From Kitasatospora viridis (GTDB lineage: Bacteria > Actinomycetota > Actinomycetes > Streptomycetales > Streptomycetaceae), in assembly GCF_007829815.1 (NCBI RefSeq), contig NZ_VIWT01000006.1, forward strand, positions 1 to 64,000: 64,000 nucleotides of DNA. The letters run 5' to 3'. The notes below the pieces were generated by a model. The model ran no database searches and was not told the origin of the DNA. It saw only the letters and a program-made list of their open reading frames with translations. The position numbers and the translations under genes were made by a program. Positions 50,290 to 59,800 of the stretch are shown in pieces. The stretch's first letter is position 1. Every line of letters begins with the position of its first letter.

Positions 50290-52056
50290 ATGACCGACCT
50301 GCTGCAACGCCTGCGCGACGCCGTCGCCGCCCACCCCGAGCGCACCGCCGTGCTGGCCGGCGCCGACCGACTCGACTTCGCCGAACTCGACCGCCGCACC
50401 GCCGCCCTGGCCCGCGCCCTGCGCGCCCGGGGAGTCGGCCGCGGCGACCGGGTCGGCGTCCACCTGGCCCGCACCGCCGAGCTGCCCGTCGCGCTGCTCG
50501 CCGTCTGGCGGGCCGGCGCCGCCTACGTGCCGCTCGACCCGGCCTACCCCGCCGAGCGGCTGGCCTTCATGGCCGCCGACGCCCGGCTCGCCGCCCTGAT
50601 CAGCGCCGACGGCCTGCCCGCCGCCGAAGGCGTGCCGGTGCTGCGCCCCGACGCCGCCGCCGACGGGCCCGAACTGCCCGAGTCGGGGCACCCGCTCGAC
50701 CCGGCCTACGTCATCTACACCTCCGGCTCCACCGGCCGCCCCAAGGGCGTCGAGGTGGCGCGCGGCGCCGTCGCCGACCTGCTGACCGGCCTGGAGACCG
50801 TCGGCGCCTTCCGCGCCGAGCCCGCCGTGGTCGGCTGGAACGCCAGCGTCTCCTTCGACGCCTCCGTCCCGCAGTGGTCCCGGATCTGCCGCGGCGACAC
50901 CCTGCTGGTGATCGGCGACGAGCACCGCGCCGACCCGGCCCGACTGGCCGCCCTGCTGGCCGAGCACGCCGTCACCGACTTCGACCTGACCCCCTCGCAC
51001 TGGGAGCTGCTGCGCGAGCCGCTGGCCGGCGCCCGGGTGCCCCGGCTGTTCATGGGCGGCGAGGCCGTGCCCGAGCGCACCTGGCGGGAGCTGGCCGACG
51101 GCGGCATCGAGGCGTTCAACCTGTACGGGCCCACCGAGTGCACCGTCGAGGCCGTCGTGGCGCCGATCAGCGGCCCCGGCCCGCACCTGGGCGAGCCGAT
51201 GGCCGGCGTGCTCCTCTACCTGCTCGACGAGAAGCTCGCGCCGGTCGCCGACGGCGAGGTCGGCGAGCTGTACCTGGCCGGGCCCGGCGTGGCCCACGGC
51301 TACGTCGGCCGGCCCGGGCTGACCGCCGAGCGCTTCCTCGCCGACCCCTTCGGCGCGGCCGGCACCCGGATGTACCGCACCGGCGACCAGGCCCGGCGCG
51401 GCCGGGGAGGCCTGCTGGAGTACGTCGGCCGGGTGGACCGGCAGGTCAAGCTGCGCGGCTACCGGATCGAGCTCGGCGAGGTCGAGCACGCCCTGGCCCA
51501 GCTGGCCGGCGTGCAGGCCGCCGCCGTCACCGTGCACGAGCCCGCCCCGGGCGACCGCCGGCTGGTCGGCTACGTCACCGGCGCCGTGACTGCCAGTGAG
51601 CTGACCGAGCGGCTGCGCGCCGCCGTGCCCGCCCACCTGGTGCCCTCGGCGATCACCGTGCTGGACGCCATGCCGCTCACCCCGAACGGCAAGGTCGACC
51701 TGGCGGCGCTGCCCGCGCCGGTGGTCGACGCCCTGCCAACTGATGTCCCGTCAACTGACGCACCGTCGGCCGGTCAGGGCCTCGCGGAGCAGGTCGCCGG
51801 GGTCTGGGCCAGCGTGCTCGGCGTGCCCGAGGTGCTGCCCACCGACGACTTCTTCTCGCTCGGCGGCCACTCGCTCACCGCGCTGCGGGTCGTCCACCTG
51901 CTGCGCCGCAAGCTCGGCATCGAGCTCCAGATGCGCCACCTGCTCGACTCGGCCGACCTGGCCGCCTTCACCACCACCGTCGAGCAGGCCGCCGCGGCCG
52001 GGCCCGCCGCCCCCCGGCCCAGCCTGACCGCCCGCGCCCGGGTCGGCGGCGCGTGA
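50290..52056 (+). CDS. Stand-alone NRPS A-T didomain
   Basis: 588 residues: A (about 10-490; VIYTSGSTGRPKGVEVARGA, FNLYGPTECTVEAVV, MYRTGDQARR) and T (about 505-580; FFSLGGHSLTALRVV). No condensation domain. A-T didomains followed closely by a P450 are the usual arrangement for beta-hydroxylation of an amino acid bound to the carrier protein, as in the novobiocin and nikkomycin pathways. The preceding NRPS ends with an unpaired C domain, so this protein can supply that domain's acceptor in trans. The stop overlaps the thioesterase start. Confidence 0.92.
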   Translation: MTDLLQRLRDAVAAHPERTAVLAGADRLDFAELDRRTAALARALRARGVGRGDRVGVHLARTAELPVALLAVWRAGAAYVPLDPAYPAERLAFMAADARLAALISADGLPAAEGVPVLRPDAAADGPELPESGHPLDPAYVIYTSGSTGRPKGVEVARGAVADLLTGLETVGAFRAEPAVVGWNASVSFDASVPQWSRICRGDTLLVIGDEHRADPARLAALLAEHAVTDFDLTPSHWELLREPLAGARVPRLFMGGEAVPERTWRELADGGIEAFNLYGPTECTVEAVVAPISGPGPHLGEPMAGVLLYLLDEKLAPVADGEVGELYLAGPGVAHGYVGRPGLTAERFLADPFGAAGTRMYRTGDQARRGRGGLLEYVGRVDRQVKLRGYRIELGEVEHALAQLAGVQAAAVTVHEPAPGDRRLVGYVTGAVTASELTERLRAAVPAHLVPSAITVLDAMPLTPNGKVDLAALPAPVVDALPTDVPSTDAPSAGQGLAEQVAGVWASVLGVPEVLPTDDFFSLGGHSLTALRVVHLLRRKLGIELQMRHLLDSADLAAFTTTVEQAAAAGPAAPRPSLTARARVGGA

Positions 52057-52838
52057 CCACCGCCGCGCGGGTGCGGCCCCGCGTCGAGGGGGACTGGCTG
52101 TTCGTCCCCGTGCCCCAACCGCACAGCCCCTACCGGCTGTTCTGCTTCCCGCACGCCGGGGGAGACGCCACCGCCTACACCCGGCTGGCCCGCGCCCTCG
52201 CCCCCGTCGCCGAGGTCTGGGCGCTGCGGCTGCCCGCCCGCGGCGGCCGGCTCGGCCACCCCATGCCGGGCAGCTTCGACCTGCTGGTCGAGGCCGTGGT
52301 GCACGCCCTCGACCCGCACCTGACCGGCCGGTTCGGCTTCTACGGGCAGAGCTTCGGCGCCCTGCTCGGCTACGAGGTGGCCCAGGCGCTGCCCGCCGGG
52401 CGGCGGCCCGAGCTGCTGGTCGCCGCCGCCGCCTCGCCGCCCGCCGACTGGATCGGCCCCGAACGCCCGCAGCAGCAGGACGCCGACGACCTGCTGCGCC
52501 TCGCCGGCCTCGGCGAACTGATCGAACTCGAACCCGAGTTGAAGGAACACGCGCTGCACAGCATCCGCGCCGACCTGGCCGTCTCCACCGGCTACCGGCA
52601 CCGGCCGCACCCGCCGCTCGACGCCGCCCTGCACGCCGTGATCGGCGCCGAGGACCCGATGGTGGGTACCGCCCGCCTCGACGGCTGGGCCGAGCACACC
52701 CGCGCCGCCTTCGGCCGGCACACCGTCCCCGGCGGCCACCTGCTCGCCACCGTCGACCTGCCCGGCCCGGTCGAGCTGCTGACCTCCCTGATCACGCGGC
52801 CCGCCGCCGCCCACCAGCTGACGATGGAGCAGACATGA
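52053..52838 (+). CDS. Type II thioesterase
   Basis: A 261-residue alpha/beta hydrolase of the external editing type: YRLFCFPHAGGDATAYTRLA, nucleophile in FGFYGQSFGALLGYE (GQSFG), an acid in IGAEDPMV, and His in VPGGHLLAT. It removes stalled or wrong acyl groups from carrier proteins, or may release the hydroxylated amino acid from the A-T didomain. GTG 52053 overlaps the A-T stop by 4 bases, and its own stop overlaps the P450 start by 4 bases. Confidence 0.93.
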   Translation: MTTAARVRPRVEGDWLFVPVPQPHSPYRLFCFPHAGGDATAYTRLARALAPVAEVWALRLPARGGRLGHPMPGSFDLLVEAVVHALDPHLTGRFGFYGQSFGALLGYEVAQALPAGRRPELLVAAAASPPADWIGPERPQQQDADDLLRLAGLGELIELEPELKEHALHSIRADLAVSTGYRHRPHPPLDAALHAVIGAEDPMVGTARLDGWAEHTRAAFGRHTVPGGHLLATVDLPGPVELLTSLITRPAAAHQLTMEQT

Positions 52839-54025
52839 CCACCAGCACCACCACCGCGGTCGACCTCACCGACCCGGACCTGTGGGCCCGCCCCGACACC
52901 CCCGCCCTGGTCGCCGAACTGCGCGAACAGGCCGCCGTGCACCGCACCGACACCGCCGACGACGGTCCGGTCTGGTCGGTGCTCTCCTACCGGCACTGCG
53001 CCCAGGTGCTGCGCGACGCCGCGCTCTACAGTTCCGAGCAGGGCTCGCTGCTCGGTGCCGGCGTGGGCAACGTGCCGGTCGGCTCCGGCCGCATGATGGC
53101 CCTCACCGACCCGCCCCGGCACCGCGAACTCCGGGCCCCCGCCAACCCGTTCTTCGGCCCCGGCCCGGTCCGCGCGGCCGCCGGCGGCATCACCGGCCTG
53201 GCCGCCGCGATCGTCGACCGGGCCGTCGAGCTGGGCGAGGTGGACCTGGTCGACGCCGTCTCCGCGCTGCCGCTGTCGGTCATGTGCGACCTGCTCGACG
53301 TGCCCGAGAAGGACCGCGAGATGGTCGAACGGGTCTGCGACGTCGCCTTCCTCGGCCGCACCCCCGAGGAGCGCCGGGCCGGCCACCAGCAGCTCATCCC
53401 CTACCTGCTGCACCAGGTGATGCTGCGCCGCACCGACCCGCGCGACGACCTGATCAGCAAGATGGCCACCTACCGGGTCGGCGGCAAGCTGCTGCCGGTC
53501 GAGGACGTGGTGCTCAACCTCGACAACATCGTGGTCGGCGGCGTCCAGACGGTCCGTCACACCGCCGCGATGGGCCTGCACACCCTGGCCCAGCACCCCG
53601 AGCTGTGGCGGCAGTTGCAGCAGGGCGAGGTCGGCATGGAGAGCGCCGTGGACGAGCTGCTGCGGTGGACCTCGGTCGGCCTGCACACCCTGCGCACCGC
53701 CACCCGGGACACCGAGCTCGACGGCCGCGCGATCCGCCGCGGCGACCGCGTCGCCGTCTGGGTCTGGTCCGGCAACCGCGACCCGGAGGCCTTCGAAGCC
53801 CCGGAGGAGATCCGCCTCGACCGCTCGCCCAACAAGCACCTCGCACTCGGCCTCGGCGCCCACTACTGCATCGGCGCACCCCTGGCCAAGGCCGAACTCG
53901 GCGCCCTGTTCACGGCGATGCTGGAACGCGTCGCCGTGATCGAACCGACCGGCCCGGTCACCCACAACCGCTCGATCATCAACTTCGGCCTGGACCACTT
54001 CCCGGTCCGCCTCACCCCGCGCTGA
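52835..54025 (+). CDS. Cytochrome P450, probably acting on carrier-bound amino acid
   Basis: 396 residues with the soluble bacterial P450 plan: K-helix ExxR in DELLRWTSVG, and heme ligand loop LALGLGAHYCIGAPLAKAEL with Cys near 345. The I-helix segment reads NIVVGGVQTVRHTAAMG, without the usual acid-Thr pair (AGxDTT), a variation seen in some carrier-protein-dependent P450s. Translational coupling to the thioesterase and A-T genes makes the A-T-bound aminoacyl group the likely substrate, with beta-hydroxylation the likely reaction. Redox partners are not in the window. Confidence 0.93.
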   Translation: MTTSTTTAVDLTDPDLWARPDTPALVAELREQAAVHRTDTADDGPVWSVLSYRHCAQVLRDAALYSSEQGSLLGAGVGNVPVGSGRMMALTDPPRHRELRAPANPFFGPGPVRAAAGGITGLAAAIVDRAVELGEVDLVDAVSALPLSVMCDLLDVPEKDREMVERVCDVAFLGRTPEERRAGHQQLIPYLLHQVMLRRTDPRDDLISKMATYRVGGKLLPVEDVVLNLDNIVVGGVQTVRHTAAMGLHTLAQHPELWRQLQQGEVGMESAVDELLRWTSVGLHTLRTATRDTELDGRAIRRGDRVAVWVWSGNRDPEAFEAPEEIRLDRSPNKHLALGLGAHYCIGAPLAKAELGALFTAMLERVAVIEPTGPVTHNRSIINFGLDHFPVRLTPR

Positions 54026-54242
54026 ACCCCACCCAGGGGATTGCCCCAAGGTGCTTTGTTGCAGAACCGGCACAGTCCGCCCGAGAGGCCCCATCTGCCC
54101 AGCCCCGCAAGCGCTTTCGAGTCGCCGCTCGCGCGGCGGACCGCTCGTGCGCGAAACGCGCGGGCCGGCGGGCCGGTTACGGTGATCGGATCCGGTCGCT
54201 GATCAGCGGAAGCGATCCGGTCCATGCCGACAGGGGGGTGTC

Positions 54243-55487
54243 GTGGTGCGTGCGTTGGATCTGAAGCGGCGGATGCGGCAGGCGGTCGCGAACGGGCGGG
54301 GCGACACCGCAGGCCCCGCGAGACCGACAGCGGTGACCGCGGCCGCGGCCTGCGTCGCGGCGGTGCTGCTGGCGGCGTTCGCCCTGGTGCGCCACATCCA
54401 CGGCTCGACGATGGTCGACATGCTCGTCTACCGGGGTGAGGGCGCCGCCGTCGCCCACGGCGCGGACCTGTACGCCATGCGGGTCTGGGACCTGCCGGCC
54501 ACCTACCCGCCGTTCGCCGCGATGCTCCTCGTGCCGAGCACCTGGTTCGAGGTGAGCACGCTGCGCGTGCTGGTGGTGCTCCTCAACCTCGCGCTGCTGG
54601 CCCTGGCCGTGCACCTCTCGCTCCGCCTGGCCGGCTGGCCCCGCGCACGCCACGGGGCAGCCGTCGTCCTGCTCGCGACGGGCCTCGGCGTCTGGCTGGA
54701 ACCGGTGTACACCACCTTCCAGTACGGCCAGGTCAACCTCGGCATCCTGTGCCTGGTCCTGTGGGACCTGACCCGGCCCGACCGGAGCCGGTTCAAGGGC
54801 GTGGGCATCGGCCTGGCCACCGCAATCAAGATCACTCCGGGTCTGTTGACCGTGTACCTGCTCCTCACCGGCCGGGTCAGAGCGGCTCTGGTCTCGGCCG
54901 GAACGTTCCTGACGGCCGGTCTGGTCGGCTGGCTGGTGCTGCCCGACGCCTCCTTCGGCTTCTGGACCCGCTACCTCTGGGACCCGAGCAGGGTGGGTAC
55001 CACGGTGATCATGGACAACCAGTCCCTGCGGGGCGCCGTCTGCCGACTGCTCGACGTGAACGACCCGGGCGTGCTGGGGCTGGCCGCCTCCGCCGTCGTC
55101 GGCACCCTCGGCCTCGCGGTGGCCGTCCTGGCCGGGCGCTCCGCACGGTACATGCGCCGGGCCGACGCGTGGGGCGCCGTCTGCACGGCGTTCACCGGGC
55201 TGCTGGTCTCGCCGATCAGCTGGACCCACCACTGGGTCTGGTGCATCCCGCTCATCGCACTGCTGGCCGTGGAGGCCAGGACCACGGCGCGGTGGGTGCT
55301 GCTCGGCACCACACTGGCGGTGTTCACCTGCCACGCCATGTGGCTGGCGCCCCACCGATGGGGGCGCGGTGTCGCCTGGCACTGGCAGCTGCCCGGCTCG
55401 ATCTACCCGGTCCTGGGCATCACCCTGCTCGCCGTCGTGGGCTCGCGCCTGCACCGCGCGCGGCGCGAGGGCCCGACCGGCACCTGA
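54243..55487 (+). CDS. GT87-type polyprenyl-phosphate-mannose mannosyltransferase-like membrane protein
   Basis: 414 residues with about nine or ten membrane segments. The N-terminal extracytoplasmic loop holds the Asp of TMVDMLVYRGEGAAVAHGAD and LPATYPPFAAMLLVP, typical of DUF2029/PimE-like glycosyltransferases that use polyprenyl-phosphate mannose outside the membrane. VSPISWTHHWVWCIPLIALL is a conserved later block. GTG 54243 or 54246. It is set between the P450 and MbtH genes but separated by 217 bases, so it may be its own unit. Inclusion in the cluster suggests mannosylation of the peptide, as in mannopeptimycin biosynthesis. Confidence 0.85.
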   Translation: MVRALDLKRRMRQAVANGRGDTAGPARPTAVTAAAACVAAVLLAAFALVRHIHGSTMVDMLVYRGEGAAVAHGADLYAMRVWDLPATYPPFAAMLLVPSTWFEVSTLRVLVVLLNLALLALAVHLSLRLAGWPRARHGAAVVLLATGLGVWLEPVYTTFQYGQVNLGILCLVLWDLTRPDRSRFKGVGIGLATAIKITPGLLTVYLLLTGRVRAALVSAGTFLTAGLVGWLVLPDASFGFWTRYLWDPSRVGTTVIMDNQSLRGAVCRLLDVNDPGVLGLAASAVVGTLGLAVAVLAGRSARYMRRADAWGAVCTAFTGLLVSPISWTHHWVWCIPLIALLAVEARTTARWVLLGTTLAVFTCHAMWLAPHRWGRGVAWHWQLPGSIYPVLGITLLAVVGSRLHRARREGPTGT

Positions 55488-55594
55488 CGGGCGCCCAACT
55501 GCCGCCTTCCTGCCTCGACTACTGCCCAACCGCCGTCCTCCCCGGGCCTACCTTCTAAGCATCCAAGCAGGTGAAGCCACCCGAGGAGGACACC

Positions 55595-55807
55595 ATGAGC
55601 AACCCGTTCGAGGACGACAGCGCCGGCTACCTGGTGCTGGTCAACCACGAGAACCAGCACTCCCTCTGGCCGGTCTGGATCGACGTGCCGGCCGGTTGGA
55701 CCACCGTCCACGGCGAGGACACCCGCCAGGGCTGCCTCGACTACATCGAGGCCAACTGGACCGACATCAGGCCCGCCAGCCTGACCGCCTCCCTCGCCGG
55801 GCAGTGA
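55595..55807 (+). CDS. MbtH-family NRPS accessory protein
   Basis: 70 residues from ATG 55595 (RBS GAGGAGG). It carries the full family signature: SNPFEDDSAGYLVLVNHENQ, HSLWPVWIDVPAGWTTVHGE, then CLDYIEANWTDIRPASL. MbtH proteins bind adenylation domains and are needed for their folding or activity. The stop overlaps the start of the oxygenase gene by 4 bases. Confidence 0.97.
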   Translation: MSNPFEDDSAGYLVLVNHENQHSLWPVWIDVPAGWTTVHGEDTRQGCLDYIEANWTDIRPASLTASLAGQ

Positions 55808-56811
55808 GCGCCGCCATGCTGACCTGGGAACTGAACCCCGGCCGCCCGGCCCTGGCCCACGCGCCGCGCACCGCCGACCTCGGCGAGGCCTGCGAGTGGC
55901 TGCGGGAGAACGAGCGCGAGCTCACCGAAGCGCTGCACCGGCACGGCACGATCTTCCTGCGCGGCCTGCCGGTCGCCGGCACCGAGGACGTCGGGGCGGT
56001 GCGCGACGTGCTGATCCCCGAGCGCACCCCCTACCGCGAGAAGGCCACCCCGCGCAGCGACTACGGCAACGGTGTCTTCTCCTCCACCGACCTGCCGCCG
56101 GCCCAGTCGATCCGGATGCACAACGAGAACAGCTACACCCTCACCTTCCCGGGCCGGCTGCTCTTCGCCTGCCTGACCGCCCCCGAGGAGGGCGGGGCCA
56201 CGCCCACCGCCGACGTCCGCCAGGTGCTCGCCTCGCTGCCCGCGCACCTGGTGCAGCGGATGCGCGCCACCGGGTGGACGCTCACCCGCAACTACTCCGA
56301 CTACGTCTCGCTCGGCTGGCGCACCGCCTTCGCCACCGAGGACCGGGCCGAGGTGGAGGCCTACTGCCGGGCCAACGGCATCACCTGGGAGTGGCTGGCG
56401 GACGGCAACCTGCGCACCGCCCAGCTGCGCCCGGGCACCATCCACCACCCGGCGACCGGCGAGGAGGTCTGGTTCAACCACCTGGCCTTCTGGAACGAGT
56501 GGTCGCTGGACCCGGACATTCGCGAGGCGATGACCGACGAGTTCGGCCCGGACGGCTTCCCGTTCAACACCGGCTTCGGTGACGGCGAACCGCTGGAGCG
56601 CGCGGACGTCGACCTGCTCAACGAGGCCTACCGGGCCGCCACCGTGCGCGAACGCTGGCAGGTCGGCGACGTGATGCTGGTCGACAACGTGCTCTGCGCG
56701 CACGGCCGGGACCCCTACCGCGGCGCGCGCAAGATCGCCGTCTCGATGGGGCAGCCGGTCGAGGTGCTGGACTGCCGGCCCAGCATCCGGCCCCAGCTCG
56801 CCGACGCCTGA
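55804..56811 (+). CDS. TauD/SyrP-like Fe(II)/2-oxoglutarate oxygenase
   Basis: GTG 55804 overlaps the MbtH stop; ATG 55816 is the alternative. About 335 residues of the TauD/TfdA fold: the first two iron ligands in IRMHNENSYTLTFPGRLLFA (HxE, near 105-107), distal His in DNVLCAHGRDPYRGARKIAV (near 299) and the 2-oxoglutarate Arg close behind. The HxE (not HxG) points to hydroxylation rather than halogenation. SyrP-like enzymes hydroxylate Asp or similar residues on NRPS carrier proteins. It therefore likely adds a hydroxyl to a residue of this peptide, possibly the methylaspartate-derived one. Confidence 0.9.
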   Translation: MSAAMLTWELNPGRPALAHAPRTADLGEACEWLRENERELTEALHRHGTIFLRGLPVAGTEDVGAVRDVLIPERTPYREKATPRSDYGNGVFSSTDLPPAQSIRMHNENSYTLTFPGRLLFACLTAPEEGGATPTADVRQVLASLPAHLVQRMRATGWTLTRNYSDYVSLGWRTAFATEDRAEVEAYCRANGITWEWLADGNLRTAQLRPGTIHHPATGEEVWFNHLAFWNEWSLDPDIREAMTDEFGPDGFPFNTGFGDGEPLERADVDLLNEAYRAATVRERWQVGDVMLVDNVLCAHGRDPYRGARKIAVSMGQPVEVLDCRPSIRPQLADA

Positions 56812-56861
56812 GCGCCTGACCCGAACACCCCGTGGCCCGAGACGTGAGTAGAGGTAGCACC

Positions 56862-59800
56862 GTGATCCCGGTTTCGTACGCACAACAGCGTCTCTGGCTG
56901 GTCGACCAGATCGAGGGGCCCAGCGCGCTGTACAACCTGCCGTTCGCCCTGCGTCTGCGCGGCACGCTGGACTATGAGGCGCTGCGCGCCGCGACGGCCG
57001 ACCTGGTCGCCCGGCACGAGTCGCTGCGCACGGTGTTCCCGGTGGCCGACAGCCTGCCGGTGCAGCGGATCCTGCCGGCCGAGGAGGCGCAGCCGCGCTT
57101 CCGGGCGCTGGACTGCACCCCGGCCGACTATCCGGGACAGCGGGACGCGGCGTGCGCCGAGACCTTCGACCTGAGCTGCGAACTGCCCATTCGGGTCACC
57201 CTGTTCACCCTCTCGCCGACCGAGCACGTGCTGCTCGTGGTGCTGCACCACATCGCCGCCGACGGCTGGTCGCTCGGCCCCCTGCTGCGCGACCTGGCCG
57301 CCGCCTACCGGGCCCGGCTCACCGGCCGCGGCCCCGACTGGGAGCCGCTGCCGATCCAGTACGCCGACTACGCGCTCTGGCAGCGCGACCTGCTCGGCGA
57401 CGAGCAGGACCCCGAGAGCCTGACAGCCCGTCAACTCGACCACTGGCGAACCACCCTGGCCGGGCTCCCGGAGGAACTGGAGCTGCCCACCGACCGCCCC
57501 CGCCCGCCCGCGCCCAGCGGCGCCGCCGACTCGGTCGACCTCGCCTGGGGCGCCGAGCTGCACACCGCCCTGCTCGACCTCGCCCGCACCCACCGCACCA
57601 CCCTGTTCACCGTCCTGCAGGCGGGCCTGGCCGCCCTGTTCACCCGGCTCGGCGCCGGCACCGACATCCCGATCGGCACCGGCGTGGCCGGGCGCGGCGA
57701 CGAGGCGCTGGACGAGCTGGTCGGATTCTTCGTCAACTCCCTGGTGCTGCGCGCCGACACCTCGGGCGACCCGGGCTTCGCCGAGCTGCTCGGCCGGGTC
57801 CGGGAGGCCCAACTCGACGCCTTCGCCCACCAGGAGATCCCCTTCGAGCGCCTGGTCGAGGAGCTCAACCCGCCCCGCGCGCTCGGCCGCCACCCGCTCT
57901 TCCAGACCCTGCTGGTGCTGCAGAACCACGGCCAGGAGGCCGAACTCGACCTGCCCGGGCTGGAGTCCGCCACCGAACCGATCGGCCTGCGGGTCGCCAA
58001 GTTCGACCTCAACATCGGCATCGCCGAAGAACACGACAGTGACGGCGCCCCCGCCGGCCTCACCGGCTCGATCGAGTACGCCGCCGACGTCTACGACCGC
58101 GCCACCGTCGCCGGCCTCGCCGACCGGCTCGGCCGACTGCTCGCCGCGGCCGCCGCCGACCCGGACGCCCCCATCACCACCCTCGACATCCTCGGCCCCG
58201 AGGAGCAGCACCGGATCCTCACCGAGTGGAACGCCACCGACGCGCCCCGCTGGACCGGCACCCTGGCCGAGCGCTTCGAGCAGCAGGCCGACCGCACCCC
58301 GCACGCCACCGCCCTCGCCCACGACGGCGGCACCCTCGACTACGCGGAGCTCGACGCCCGCGCCAACCGCCTGGCCCACCACCTGATCTCACTCGGCGTC
58401 GGCCCGGAGACCCCGGTCGCGATGCTGATGGAGCGCTCGGTCGAGGTCGTCGTCGCCACCCTGGCCGTGCTCAAGGCCGGCGGCTGCTACGTGCCCATGC
58501 ACCCGGGCCTGCCGCCCGAGCGGATGACCGGCGTGCTCGCCGACACCGGCGCCCCCGTGCTGCTCACCGACCGCGCCGACCCGGGCTTCCCGCACGACGC
58601 CGCGGTGGTGCGCCCCGGCGACGAGGCCGGCGCCCCCGACCACCGGCCCGCCGTGCCGACCCACCCCGACCAGCTCGCCTACGCGATGTACACCTCCGGC
58701 TCCACCGGCCGCCCCAAGGGCGTCGCCGTGCGGCACCGCGACGTGCTCGACCTGGCCGCCGACCGCCGCTGGCAGGACGGCCGCCACCAGCGCGTCCTGC
58801 TGCACTCCCCGCATGCCTTCGACGCCGCCACCTACGAGATCTGGACCCCGCTGCTGGCCGGCGGCACCGTGGTGGTCGCCCCGCCCGGCGCCCTCGACGC
58901 CACCGCCCTGCATGCCGTCACCACCCGGCACTCCGTCACCGCCGTCTTCCTCACCAAGGCGCTGTTCGACCTGATCGCCGAGCAGGCCCCGGAGACCTTC
59001 GCCGCCCTCCAGGTCGTCTGCACCGGCGGCGAGGCCGCCTCCGGCACCCTGATGCGCCGCGTCCTGGACGCCTGCCCCGAGCTGCTGCTCGCCCACGTCT
59101 ACGGGCCCACCGAGACCACCACCTTCGCCACCCACCACCACCTCACCCACGCCGACCTCGACGGCCCCCGGGTGCCGATCGGCGCCCCGCTCGACAACAT
59201 GCGCAGCTACGTGCTGGACGCCCGGCTGCGGCCGGTGCCGCCCGGCGTTCCGGGGGAGCTGTACATCGCCGGCGCCGGCCTGGCCCGGGGATACCTGAAC
59301 CGGTCCTCGCTGACGGCCGAACGCTTCGTCGCCTGCCCGTTCGACAGCGGCGCGAGGATGTACCGGACCGGGGACCTGGTACGGCTGAGCGCCGAAGGCG
59401 CCGTGGAGTTCCTCGGCCGGATCGACGGCCAGGTCAAGCTGCGCGGCTTCCGGATCGAGCTCGGCGAGATCGAGGCGGCGCTCTCCCGCCACCCCGCCGT
59501 CCGCCAGGTCATCGTGATCCCCCGCGAGGACCGCCCGGGCGACACCCGACTGGTCGCCTACTGCACCGTCAACTCCCAGCTGGACCCCGCCGAGCTGCGC
59601 ACCTTCGCCGGCACCGTACTGCCCGGCTACATGGTCCCCAGCGCCGTGGTGATCATGGACGCGCTGCCGCTGAACGCCAACGGCAAGGTCGACCGCCGCG
59701 CCCTGCCCGCCCCCGAGCTCGCCGCCGACGGCGAGGGCCGGGCCCCGCGCGACCAGCGCGAGCAGGTGCTGTGCGAGCTCTTCGGCGACCTGCTCGGCAT

